From assembly GCA_027578915.1 (NCBI GenBank), contig JANBTT010000009.1, forward strand, positions 124,001-188,000: a stretch of DNA of 64,000 nt. Reading direction: 5' to 3'. This DNA is from Coemansia sp. RSA 1200 (Eukaryota; Kickxellomycota; Kickxellomycetes; Kickxellales; Kickxellaceae). The notes under the pieces are model-generated. The model saw nothing but the letters and a program-made list of their open reading frames with translations. It was not told where the DNA came from and made no database searches. The position numbers and the translations under genes are program-made. Of this stretch, positions 31,601 to 40,899 are shown piece by piece; position 1 is the first letter of the stretch; every line of letters begins with the position of its first letter.

Positions 31601-32221
31601 AGTACCAGTGCAATCGACACCCCCCTTTGTTTGGTTGTGCCTGTCTGCCGTGCTTGCAGCCAAGTAAATAGCGATAACGCATGCATCAGCAGAAAAGAGC
31701 ATCAACACCAGCATGAGCAAAAGGCAGCAAAAGAGGGCAACGCAGAAGGGGATGTCATCTCTTCTATTCTTGTTTCCTATTTGTCTGCCTTCTTTCCTGG
31801 TTTGCTGGATTACTATTCCGACTACCATGTGCTCACAACGCAGCTCAAAAATCTTTCCAAACAGTCCAGGGCTTTATTCTTTTACGGCTTCCCAAACAGC
31901 AGGTGCAAAAAGAATGCCCACAACCTTGGAATGCCCAATAAAAGAAAACAAGAAAAAAAGAGAGAACAACGATATCGACTGGAAAATGGGGGAGGGGGTG
32001 ACCATAAAAATGGTGAACACATTTTTTGTTTTGTGAGCTACACACTAATCTCCAAGAAAGTGCTTTGGCTGTCTACTTACTGAAAATCTTTTCGACCTCT
32101 CGTGTCTGCTGCGTTCTGTCGCGGAGTGCGTGTGCGATGTCGCCGGCCGCTGCCCGTACATGTGCCGGGAATCCAATAGATCCTCGTCAGGCGTCTGAGG
32201 CAATGGCTTGTTGACTGACAT
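25645..32221 (-). CDS. Sec7-PH domain ARF guanine nucleotide exchange factor (two exons)
   Basis: Large ARF-GEF of the Syt1-like fungal group, promoting GDP-GTP exchange on ARF at Golgi or endosomal membranes. The main exon (25645-30936) has no ATG at its 5' end: it opens with GTG directly after a TGTAG acceptor. Exon 1, 32081-32221, supplies MSVNKPLPQTPDEDLLDSRH and onward to KRFS, with donor GTAAGT in phase 0, giving 1810 residues. Sec7 lies near residues 1035-1190 with the catalytic Glu in RLPSESQQIDR and the motif LLLHTDAHNPRIRHKISKQQ. A PH domain lies near 1540-1665 (RRWKDVWMVLSGSRLYLF), followed by a predicted coiled coil (ESKIAALDARLNGIDDSLER). The first 1000 residues are disordered with poly-Gln, poly-Ala and poly-acidic runs. 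The exon 1 link rests on splice signals and phase, not on homology. Confidence 0.85.
30937..32080 (-). other. 1144-nt first intron of the Sec7-PH gene
   Basis: Canonical GTAAGT donor at 32080 and TGTAG acceptor at 30937, phase 0 on both sides. The open frames inside on either strand show no domain. It resembles the other roughly 1.1-kb first introns of the window in length and position. Confidence 0.75.
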
Positions 32222-33119
32222 GTTGGCTGGCGACTAACGACTAACGACCGACGGCTGTGCTCGATGACTTTTGGCTGCGTGCTTGTTCCTTGCGATGTGT
32301 TGTGGCAGGCAATACCAAGGATACGCGTGCGCGCCTTGCAGTGCTAGATGCTGCTTATTGTTGTCAAGGATGTTGGCTGCTGTTCTGTGCAGAGCCTGTG
32401 ATGAGAAGAATACAGAATAGAGAGTGGATGCAAAGACAGGCGGGTATAATGCCGTGTGGTGGAAAATAATAAACTGGACTCGTCGGACCGCCGAATAGAG
32501 CAAATAAAAGCTATTGTAGAAAAGAGTATACAGCTAAAAAAAAAGGCTTTATGCGAGGAAGGGGTGTCAAGCAAACAAGAACCACAAAGGATGAAAGAGA
32601 AAAAGGGAAAGAAAGGGTCAAAGCAGTAGAGCTCGAGACGGCAAAAAATGCACGACATTTTGGCTCTTCCCTTTTCTGACCCTCTAGCCTCTTTCTTTTT
32701 TCTTCTCCCCCAAGCTGAGCTGCGACATGTCTCTCTGGCTGCCAAATGGCGATCAAAGAAAGAAGAGTACAAAATAGGGATGAAGGCGACAGGCACGAAT
32801 ACGGCAGAATAGGATGCGCAACCCAGGAACAGGCGCGAAAAAGGGAAAGTAAAGGACGTCGTCTCTCTTTTGCCACCCGCCGCGCCCGGTGATTGGTCTG
32901 CTGCGCGCGTGCACATGATGGATGCGTTTGCTCCTGGTCCCGCTACACAAAGAAGGAAAGGGCCTTGGCAGAGCGCTTTCCTCCGTCCGGATCTTCACGC
33001 GCACATCGCCCTTCCCTGGTCCAGCAGATACCGCACAGCTGGATCAGGAGAACACTAGAGCAACGCCCCCGCTTCAGACCCCCGGGGGATTGCAGCCAAG
33101 AGAGAGCATCTTGCATTGC
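32222..33119. promoter_or_regulatory. Upstream region of the Sec7-PH gene
   Basis: 898 bp between the start of the Sec7-PH gene and the stop of the FYVE-RING gene, both on the minus strand. On the minus strand it is pyrimidine-rich (for example 32510-32740), a common fungal promoter feature. No coding exon supported. Confidence 0.45.
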
Positions 33120-34914
33120 TTACACGCGGAACACATGCACCACCTTGACTATATGGCCCCTGCATATCGGGCATTCACGCCGGTCCGACTCTACGATCCT
33201 GTTGCCACACTCAAGACATGTGCACATGTGTCCGCAGTTAAGGAACACGCAGTTAATCGATGCGTCCCAGCAGATCTTGCACACATCATCGTCGCTGCTG
33301 CCGCCACCCTTTTCTTTGCCACCACTACTGTCCTCTGCTGCTGCTGCTGCCGCTTCGCGTTCCATCTCCAGCTTTGTGTTCCGCACAAGCCGTTCCACGC
33401 GCTCAACCAGCTCCTTCTTCTCAACAATGTTGCTGTAATCAACATGGTTTTTCTTCAGTATCCCCTTCAGCATCTTGACGCCCAGCTTGTTTGGATCCGT
33501 ACCGTCCTCCACAAGTAATCGGATATCTGGGATGCTGTTCTGCGATGCGGGCGAAGAGCTGCTTCTTGTTGCATCATCCCTTGCTCCAGCCGCTGTTGTT
33601 GCCGACGCTGCTGCTCCATCCTGTCTTGTTGTTGTTGTTGTTGCACCCGTTGTGAATCTGTTTGCATCTGACGACGGTCCCTGCGTCGCCTGTGGGCGTG
33701 GTTCGGTGTAGAAGCTGCGCTGCGTCCGCGGCTGTGCTTGTCTCCGCGAATTAGAAGACGGGGCTGAGTACGTGCTCCAGTTGTAGTTCTGCGTATTACT
33801 CTCCCTATTAGATGACGTGAATACGTTGGTGCCAGGCTGGGTGCGATGCGTCTGTCGTCCTGGATCCAGTATAGACGAGGCATGCTCGTCCAACACGCTT
33901 GCCCCTCGCTCAATTCCGCTGCCTACCTGCTGCCCAATGCTCTCAAACGCACGACCCATCTCCTCGCCAATGTTTGTAAAGATACGGTCCCACGATCCAT
34001 CGCTTCTCCCATTTACGCTTCCAGAGTTGTTGCTGTTTTGTGCATCCAAGCCCGCTCTATTCCGAGGCCTATGTGTGCTCTGGGTATTCTGAGCATGGTT
34101 GGTATAACTAGCCTCAGAGGGCTGAGGAAGCGACTGGCGATACTTGTCCTCGTGTATTTGCGGCATCGGTGAGTTGTTGTAGATCGCCGCCACAAGATCG
34201 CTTTTCTCCAACATGGTTGACGGGTTGTACAGTCCATAGAGCTGCAAATATGCTCGCAATTCGCGTATAGGAATCTTTCCTAAATCCTCCTTGTTCTTGA
34301 TAGACATTTGGAGGTTTCGATCGCACATTGTACAGCAGCCCACTGGGGATTTCAGACCATACTTTGGCAAGTACCACTTTTCTCGAACACAGTCTGCGCA
34401 GACAACCTGGCCTACTTGGATCATTAAGCACATCTCAATAAATTAGTCTACCATATAGACCAAAAACAAATTTATGGCCGAATAACAAGAGCATTATATG
34501 TGTGTATCAGCGCTTGCCGTTAAACAAGCCTTAAAGCTTTAACCAGCACTTACCGCAGTTGACGCAGTTGCACTATGCTGTCCAAAGCAAGGATAGGCGA
34601 AGAATACAAGAAGAGTTGTTCAAGTGTAGAAATATATGTTTGCATTAGTTACAGTCGTCAAAGAAAGTCATATAAAACAAAAACAGCTAAGCACTATGTT
34701 GTTTACTTACTTTTCGGCGAAACATGTGAAACTTTATCCCGCAAGACGGACATGCCGTGTAGCGACTGCGTTCCAAGGGCTTTGCAAGCCTATATACGCT
34801 GTTGTTCGCATCGCGCAGTGGGCCGTTGAGCTGTTGCAGGCTTCTTTCTATTGTTTCCGGCAAAGCTGCATTTGTCGCAGGAAAAGGTAATGCGCTAAAT
34901 GTTGCTGCTTGCAT
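33120..34914 (-). CDS. FYVE-like zinc finger / RING E3 ubiquitin ligase (RNF34/RFFL-like, three exons)
   Basis: Probable endosome-associated E3 ligase. Exons: 34711-34914, 34554-34572 (19 nt) and 33120-34411; 1515 nt, 504 residues. Splicing rebuilds one FYVE-like finger from all three exons: ACPSCGIKFHMFRRK in exon 1, CNCVNC plus the first base of Gly in exon 2, and GQVVCADCVREKWYL then CCTMCDRN in exon 3. A helical SAP-like segment follows (IPIRELRAYLQLYGLYNP) and a second one near residue 395 (LGVKMLKGILKKNHVDYSN). The C3HC4 RING ends the protein: VCKICWDASINCVFLNCGHM then CTCLECGNR and CPICRG. Donors are GTAAGT twice; both acceptors are TAG. The middle is Ser/Thr/Gln-rich. The FYVE basic patch is weak, so lipid binding is uncertain. 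Confidence 0.85.
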
Positions 34915-36013
34915 TCGAAGTCAAAAAAAGTATGAAAATAACACTGAAATTATAGCAACTAAATTCACTCTACAATTATTATACAACAAAACGACGGGTA
35001 TACGGAAGATATAATGAGGAGGGAAAGAGAGAGAAAAAATGGTTATGCTATTGAACAACGAAGAACAAGGAACAACCTGTATTGTTCCACGTGTTTCCAG
35101 ACAACTTTGCCTGCGGAAATTTCTAGTTCGCAGGTCTTTGAGGAACCTCATTGTCCTGGGACTTTTACAAACGTCTGCTCATGCTTGGCGTCATGCCCTC
35201 TGTTCATTATTTGCTGCGCTCGGCCCAACGTGTATGTGGCGGGCATTTCCATTCACAAATATTACATAAAAAGGTATTGTAGTCTGACATCGCTCGGACT
35301 CTGGCTGTTCTTTTCAATTGCAAGGTCGTTACAGCCAGCTTTAAATCCAGACAACAACAGCCGCCTTCTTTTTCTTGAGGAATTTGTAAGCCAGATCTAA
35401 AAACTGTCGAAATGGTGGTGTGGGGTTGTGGATTTTGTGGAAAAGCGCATTAGGCAGTCTGATACTTCTTGTAAATTCCCCCCCCCACACACACACACAC
35501 AATTGCACACAATTTACCACTTGTGTGAACGTTACCACTAGGCTGGGATTAATCCCCTTTGAAATTACCAAAGTATCTGCTTAATAGATATCAATTAATA
35601 TATGCTGACTCTGGTGCCCAATGCTGAGCTGAGATTGTGATCCAGGAGTTTGGATGACATATATTTGCACCAGAGGTTATCACTTTTCACACGTTCTTGC
35701 AATATCTCTCTCTAGTTAGCTAGCATATGTTTAAACAACACTTTTGAGTTGGATTTCTGATATTGATGATGTAGGAGTACTCGCATTTATCTTTCTCTAT
35801 TCGCTAAATATTGCTTTTTGTGGGAAAAGTAAGCATTCTTCTGTTGTATACAATTTTCTCCTTGTCGCCACTGACCATCCCATGCTATATTGTGCCAAAA
35901 CTCCCTCAAAGCCTCTCCATTCATTCACATTTAGAAAACTATTATATACCAGAATATTTATTTCATTAATAAAAATACTTCATCTCTATGTTGTCGTCTC
36001 TTTCACTTACAAT
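34915..36013. promoter_or_regulatory. Divergent promoter region FYVE-RING / RhoGEF
   Basis: 1.1 kb AT-rich spacer between divergent start codons. A C-run followed by a short (CA)n tract lies at 35478-35502. The open frame running from 35744 into the RhoGEF begins with TTG and reads like untranslated leader. Confidence 0.5.
35478..35502. repeat. Poly-C plus (CA)n simple repeat
   Basis: Seven or more C residues followed by alternating CA units in the RING/RhoGEF spacer. Simple-sequence tract with no assigned role. Confidence 0.8.
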
Positions 36014-38134
36014 ATGAGTACCAAAGCATCGCCGCTGACAGACATTGATCCAGCTGAATTGGAGCAGCTGCTGTCTGGGAGACTGCAGGATCCAACGCCC
36101 ACGGTTTTGCAAAAGGACTTGGTTGGCCTGGTCTACGAAACGCCATCAAAATACCTTTCCTACAAGAAGACTCAAGTGGCACCACAACAGATCGACGTGC
36201 TATTTCCAAGTCAGACACCATTACCAGATCCTCCGCAGAGAAATGAAAGCAGCATGCATAGGCGCAGGCTTCGTGCCAAGCCGAATTTTACCGAAAAGCA
36301 GCTGGAAAAGACTACTTTTTCATTGTCTGCAGCACAGGAACCGGACCACTCGAAGGACCAATGTGTGTGCATTGTGCACGAGTTGGTTGCAACCGAAAGC
36401 ACATTTGTGTCTGACATTGAGCTGCTGTTTTCGTTGTTTACGGCATCCCTTTGCGAATATGCGCACTCAAAGGAAATATTTGTAAATGACATGTTACAGT
36501 CACTTTGCATGCTAGTCCTTTTTCAGCGCCGCTTTCTATATTCGCTGACCAATGTTGCCGACACCAACATTTTTGCAATTGCGCAATTATTCTCATTGGA
36601 GACAGCAGGCTTTAGATTGTATATCAACTACTCGACCGCTTACCATCGGATCAGCAAAGAACTTGATAAGCTTGAAAAGGAGGACGCAGCATGGAGGAAG
36701 CTTGTTGCAGGTGCGCAAGCGCAAAACAGACAATCTTCTCATCGCTGTAGGCTGGGACTACGCGATCTCTTGATACGGCCAATACAACGTATCTGTAAAT
36801 ACCCGCTGTTTCTGTCAGAGCTGCTCAAACACACAAAGAATTCGGATCGTTATGTTCACGCTGAGCTGAGTCGGTCGCTGTCGTTTATCAAGAGCATATG
36901 TGTTGGAATAGACAAAGAGCAACACCATAGCGAAGCCGAGCGCTTGCGCAATGCTATCTTGAGCAACTACTACGACAATCAAAAGCTGCCAGTCAGATTC
37001 GTTGCCAGACTAGGAATGGTTTCGCTCTCTGGGCTGCTAAAGGTACACAACGCGGACACGGCTTCATTTGGCGTGTCGGAGCTGTTTGGGTGTGTGCTTT
37101 TCAAGCGTTTTATAATTGTCTTTGGATTTAAAAGACCTACACATCTTGTCCCCCAGTACTGGTTTCCCATGCACACAATGGCGCTGGTTGATGACGACAC
37201 CGAGTATGCGTACTCATGGCAGCTGCAACACCTTAAGAGCGGACAGTATATGCAATTCAGTGCACGCTCATCACGAGAAAGAGATTTGTGGTTGTCCAGG
37301 CTTAAGGAGGCAATATCGGTGTCAATTGCCAAGGTTCCTCAGCCACAAACAGGCAGACAAAAGTCTGGCGCAATGTTACCGCTAACTACGACAAACATAA
37401 TTAATCAACAGCAACAGCAACAGCAACAGCAGCGACAAAGAGACAATTTGTCTACAAAGCATAGCAATGGCAAAACCCGTGGCCATGGCCAAGGTAACAT
37501 TATGTTTTGGCGCAGCAGCAGCTCATCTGTCCGAAACAAGGAAAGCGAGTTTGAGCAGGCCTTCAAAGACATGACGTCTCCAGAAATAATCCGTATCAAC
37601 ACGTTGGAAAGGATCCAATGCAACACACCAGTGTCTACTATGACCACATTGAGTGTACCGCATCAGCAGGTTCCACAGCTTCCAGCACCGTCTCTGTACT
37701 CTACAATATCCTCAAGCTTTGCCAAAGCGCCCAGTCAACGACGCATATCATTATATGATAGCAAAGACCATTGTGCGGCTCATAAAGGTGATAACGCAAA
37801 AGCAACGGCACTCAGCGAGACAACGGGAATAGTGTATCTGCAGTCGCCGTGCCAGTTTCAGAGAGAATGCAAATGTCAGCAGAGCAAATTTTGCGTTTGC
37901 ACCAACAACAACAGCGGCAACGGTAGAAACAATGGCAAAAAGAACACGACCCACTCGGATACATTGTCGGAAAATCAAAAGGACACATTTTCAGGACGTT
38001 TGCTGGGCGTTTTAGAGCACTTGTCGCCCGGGAAGCAAGAATCCCAGATACTTGCACCGATATACACAAATACAATAAGCCAATCCGGAACAGCATATAA
38101 CGCCTATAGCTTTTGGTGTCCTTCTAACGAGTGA
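36014..38134 (+). CDS. DH-PH domain Rho guanine nucleotide exchange factor
   Basis: Activator of a Rho-family GTPase for polarity or actin control. I choose the ATG at 36014 (MSTKASPLTDIDPAELEQLL); the 90 codons upstream in frame start with TTG and are AT-rich and leader-like. The product has 706 residues. The DH domain spans about 118-305 with CIVHELVATESTFVSDIELL (CR1) and LGLRDLLIRPIQRICKYPLF (CR3, the core GEF helix). The PH domain covers about 330-432, with YWFPMHTMALVDDD and SRERDLWLSRLKEAIS. A poly-Gln run (residues about 464-473) follows and the C-terminal 230 residues are disordered, with a Cys-rich patch FQRECKCQQSKFCVC. The target GTPase cannot be told from sequence. It converges on the dioxygenase gene at about 100 bp. 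Confidence 0.88.
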   Translation: MSTKASPLTDIDPAELEQLLSGRLQDPTPTVLQKDLVGLVYETPSKYLSYKKTQVAPQQIDVLFPSQTPLPDPPQRNESSMHRRRLRAKPNFTEKQLEKTTFSLSAAQEPDHSKDQCVCIVHELVATESTFVSDIELLFSLFTASLCEYAHSKEIFVNDMLQSLCMLVLFQRRFLYSLTNVADTNIFAIAQLFSLETAGFRLYINYSTAYHRISKELDKLEKEDAAWRKLVAGAQAQNRQSSHRCRLGLRDLLIRPIQRICKYPLFLSELLKHTKNSDRYVHAELSRSLSFIKSICVGIDKEQHHSEAERLRNAILSNYYDNQKLPVRFVARLGMVSLSGLLKVHNADTASFGVSELFGCVLFKRFIIVFGFKRPTHLVPQYWFPMHTMALVDDDTEYAYSWQLQHLKSGQYMQFSARSSRERDLWLSRLKEAISVSIAKVPQPQTGRQKSGAMLPLTTTNIINQQQQQQQQQRQRDNLSTKHSNGKTRGHGQGNIMFWRSSSSSVRNKESEFEQAFKDMTSPEIIRINTLERIQCNTPVSTMTTLSVPHQQVPQLPAPSLYSTISSSFAKAPSQRRISLYDSKDHCAAHKGDNAKATALSETTGIVYLQSPCQFQRECKCQQSKFCVCTNNNSGNGRNNGKKNTTHSDTLSENQKDTFSGRLLGVLEHLSPGKQESQILAPIYTNTISQSGTAYNAYSFWCPSNE

Positions 38135-38238
38135 ATAAACAATCTACTTGTATAAAACCATTCTACGCAAACAATTCTTTGCATATGTTAAGCTACAAAT
38201 ATATTAAACGTGACAAGGTGTTGCAAAACCCTAATGAG

Positions 38239-39501
38239 CTAGGCGGATGTTCCCAAAGACTCTGCTTTTGCCTTTGCTGCACCAAGATGCTCCCACAGAT
38301 CTGCACTGTTAAGGTAGACACCAGCCATGTGGCGTGGCCCACTGAATCCGTTGCGTGCGTGCAGTACCTTGAAATTGTCATAAATCACAACATCGCCGGC
38401 TTGCAGTTCCGCCTTTAGCTGGAAATCATCCCGATAGAGCAGCTTGTCCCAGACCTGCTGAGCCTCGTACCACTCACGCAACTGAGAGAACGGCACTGTT
38501 GTTTGTGCGCCTTGGGTGAAATAGCTGTAGCGAACCTGCGCCAGTTTGCGCTCACTTGTTTCTGGATCAATCTCGTCTGACAGTCGCAGAATAGGACTAA
38601 CGAGCTGTGCCTGGAAGTTGGCTTGCTTCCGGTCAAACTTGACAGGAACTGTGGTTAGCAGCTCGTATGCTCTGCTGTTGACCTCTGTTTTCAGATAGTT
38701 GGCTGCCGACTCTGCGTGCACAAAGTAGTTTTCGCCTCCGACGTCGGCAGGACGAATGCAGTGGAGAAACTGGAACCCAGGAACGTCTTCGGCGTAGCAC
38801 AGATCTGTGTGCAGACGGACGGCAGAGTTAGTATATCCCAGCTGGTCATTGTTTGTGTTCTCCGTGTTTCCTGTCCGCAAGTGTTCAATTCGCCCAAAGT
38901 GCGTGGGGATTACATCCGCAGATGGGTCGATAAAGTCATAGATAATGTCCTCGGTAGAATCTCCTCGGTTGCGAATAACAGCTACACCATATTTCTGCAG
39001 CTTTTCAAAAAGTGCAGTCTTGTATCGCACAGAGTCGATTTCGCTGAGAGACCCGTTCTTTTGCGCGTACTTGCTGTAGTCGATGGTCACAAGAGCTGTG
39101 TCGTGCGGCGGAAGCTCGTGCGAGTATTCGCGTTCAAAGCTGTATGCATTCTCGCGGAGCCATTCAACCGGAAACAACGAGACATGCTCTTTCTCGTCGG
39201 AAATCACAAGCTTTCCAGTGTCATCCTTTGTTGGAATAGGCGCCCAAACAAGAGAAACAGCAGGAGTGCCGTCTGTGGAACTGGTCTCAACGCTGGCGCG
39301 CAGTGGGCGTATCTCAAGAGGAACCACAGCGGCATCGATTAGACGTTCCTTGGTGGCAGTGTGGCGACAGCCATTGAGGCACAGGCAGTTATGGCGAAGC
39401 CAAAAGTAGTGAAAGTCTGCAAATGTTGTCTCTGCAGAGGGCTCGACGCTGTTGAACCTGACGCGTGCCCAGTCGGGCTTGAGTTCGACTTGTACTGACA
39501 T
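38239..39501 (-). CDS. Trimethyllysine / gamma-butyrobetaine dioxygenase family protein
   Basis: Fe(II)/2-oxoglutarate-dependent hydroxylase of the carnitine biosynthesis type. The 420-residue product has the N-terminal zinc-binding domain of the family (FWLRHNCLCLNGCRH, with Cys39, Cys41, Cys45, His47) and the catalytic TauD fold with iron ligands His231 and Asp233 (LHTDLCY) and His381 (DNFKVLHARNGF), and a likely 2-oxoglutarate-binding Arg in the following FSGPRHMAGVYL. Gamma-butyrobetaine and trimethyllysine hydroxylases share this architecture; the C-terminal FSGPRHMAGVY block looks slightly more like trimethyllysine hydroxylase, so I leave the substrate open. No mitochondrial presequence is visible (start MSVQVELKPDW). 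It is a single exon. Confidence 0.82.
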   Translation of the reverse strand: MSVQVELKPDWARVRFNSVEPSAETTFADFHYFWLRHNCLCLNGCRHTATKERLIDAAVVPLEIRPLRASVETSSTDGTPAVSLVWAPIPTKDDTGKLVISDEKEHVSLFPVEWLRENAYSFEREYSHELPPHDTALVTIDYSKYAQKNGSLSEIDSVRYKTALFEKLQKYGVAVIRNRGDSTEDIIYDFIDPSADVIPTHFGRIEHLRTGNTENTNNDQLGYTNSAVRLHTDLCYAEDVPGFQFLHCIRPADVGGENYFVHAESAANYLKTEVNSRAYELLTTVPVKFDRKQANFQAQLVSPILRLSDEIDPETSERKLAQVRYSYFTQGAQTTVPFSQLREWYEAQQVWDKLLYRDDFQLKAELQAGDVVIYDNFKVLHARNGFSGPRHMAGVYLNSADLWEHLGAAKAKAESLGTSA

Positions 39502-40437
39502 TGGTGCGTAGAAGACTGTTAGATAAAAAATTGCTGCTTGCTGTGGATGGAGATACTTTTTTTGATGTGTATCTGAGTGTTAAGGCGTGGCATCTCGCGA
39601 GTTTATATATGCTGCCAAAGGGCATCATCGCCCTTGCTTTGCAAGATATTACTTTCCATGAATGGCAGGCGATGGCCAGCAACAATGGAAATGGTGGTCA
39701 ATGTCGGAAAAAACATGCCTCACATTATGAGCAATGGAATCACATTCCGATGGCGTTAATGGGTTTTATAACTTGTGCTGTGGGATTTTAAATCACTGTA
39801 AAAGTGTGTAACTGGGAATTTACGCAATCATCAGAAAGAATGACGAATATACGAGATGCATGCATATTGGTAGAATTTTGAAATAAAATGACACAATTTG
39901 ATTAACAGCCCATCTGCTTCATCTAAAACAGGGCACAGGACTCTAGAAACCCTCTGCGAAGAACAGCAAATACTAATTTTCAAGTATATTCATTGCTATA
40001 AAATGTCTTGCCTTGAACTTTCCTGTGACGACGCTTGACCGCATTCTCATTTATTTATTGATTAATTAATTAAAACGTGTTTATAATGGCTCCTTCAAGC
40101 AATATCCCTACACGAGTTCTACTTTCGATCATCAGTTCAAAATAAAGTAATGTGTGCGTGTGGTTCAACAAATATCCAACAACATACCATATCATATTGG
40201 CAGTTAATTTTAGACTACACACGTAATGACACTAAGGGTTTCTGTTTATGAACTGACGTAAAGGCAATTAGAAACTAATCAGGATATTCGGAGCGTCATT
40301 GCCCAGACGAACATGTAAGAATTTCAGATAAAGATAAATTGAATAATATTAAAATTCAGATATCTTGAAGGCAATCCATAAAGCAATACAGATAATTGAA
40401 GCCGTTGGAGAATAAAAAAGTATTGTCATAAGAAAAG

Positions 40438-40444
40438 TATAAAA
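40438..40444 (+). promoter_or_regulatory. TATA box (TATAAAA) upstream of the small ORF
   Basis: A perfect TATAAAA lies 111 nt upstream of the ATG at 40555, a normal distance for a core promoter with a leader of about 80 nt. In such AT-rich sequence a chance match is possible. Confidence 0.4.
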
Positions 40445-40554
40445 GCAACTACGAATCCCCTAACATCCTTCAGTTGTTTTGGTATATTCAGCAAAAAACA
40501 TCATACATTTTAATACAGCAATTACATTAGATATATACATTTTCTTGCAATACA

Positions 40555-40653
40555 ATGTCCGATAAACTTGCTCAGCCTCCTGGTATGTCTGATGAGGAAT
40601 ACAGTAATATTATTAAAGGGATTGTTGCCAGTGTAGTAGGAATAGGAAAATAA
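40555..40653 (+). CDS. Possible 32-residue small protein
   Basis: An ATG-started short frame encoding MSDKLAQPPGMSDEEYSNII and then KGIVASVVGIGK. It has a hydrophilic acidic first half and a short hydrophobic, Gly-containing end. Support is circumstantial: a consensus TATAAAA 111 nt upstream, and an A-rich leader just before the ATG. A GTATGT sequence at 40583 could alternatively be a splice donor after nine codons. I do not recognise it and no function is proposed. Confidence 0.3.
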   Translation: MSDKLAQPPGMSDEEYSNIIKGIVASVVGIGK

Positions 40654-40899
40654 ATAATATACTCGGGTGTAATAGGGTTTCCGCTACCATTTGAGTAAAA
40701 TATTCTATAAATATACCTTTAAATAAAACAGAATAAACGTAAACCATAGAAAAAGCCATTACATTTAAAGTATACCGTATCCACACAATTGTTGAACAAT
40801 GTTGGCATGCTTTGGTGATGGAAACAACATTTTTATAAAATTTTTCATTTTTATTGTCCCAAACATATTGAAAACCACACAAATAATTGTCTCTGCTTG

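Larger units (their letters stand above)
39502..40899. other. AT-rich gap between dioxygenase and ELP4 genes
   Basis: 1.4 kb, markedly AT-rich from about 39790. It contains the promoter of the dioxygenase, the 3' region of ELP4 and the small TATA-led open frame at 40555. Otherwise no coding or RNA gene is seen. Confidence 0.5.

Noticed and set aside
35744..36013. 90-codon N-terminal extension of the RhoGEF
   Set aside because: Begins with TTG, AT-rich and leader-like; the ATG at 36014 fits a normal protein start.
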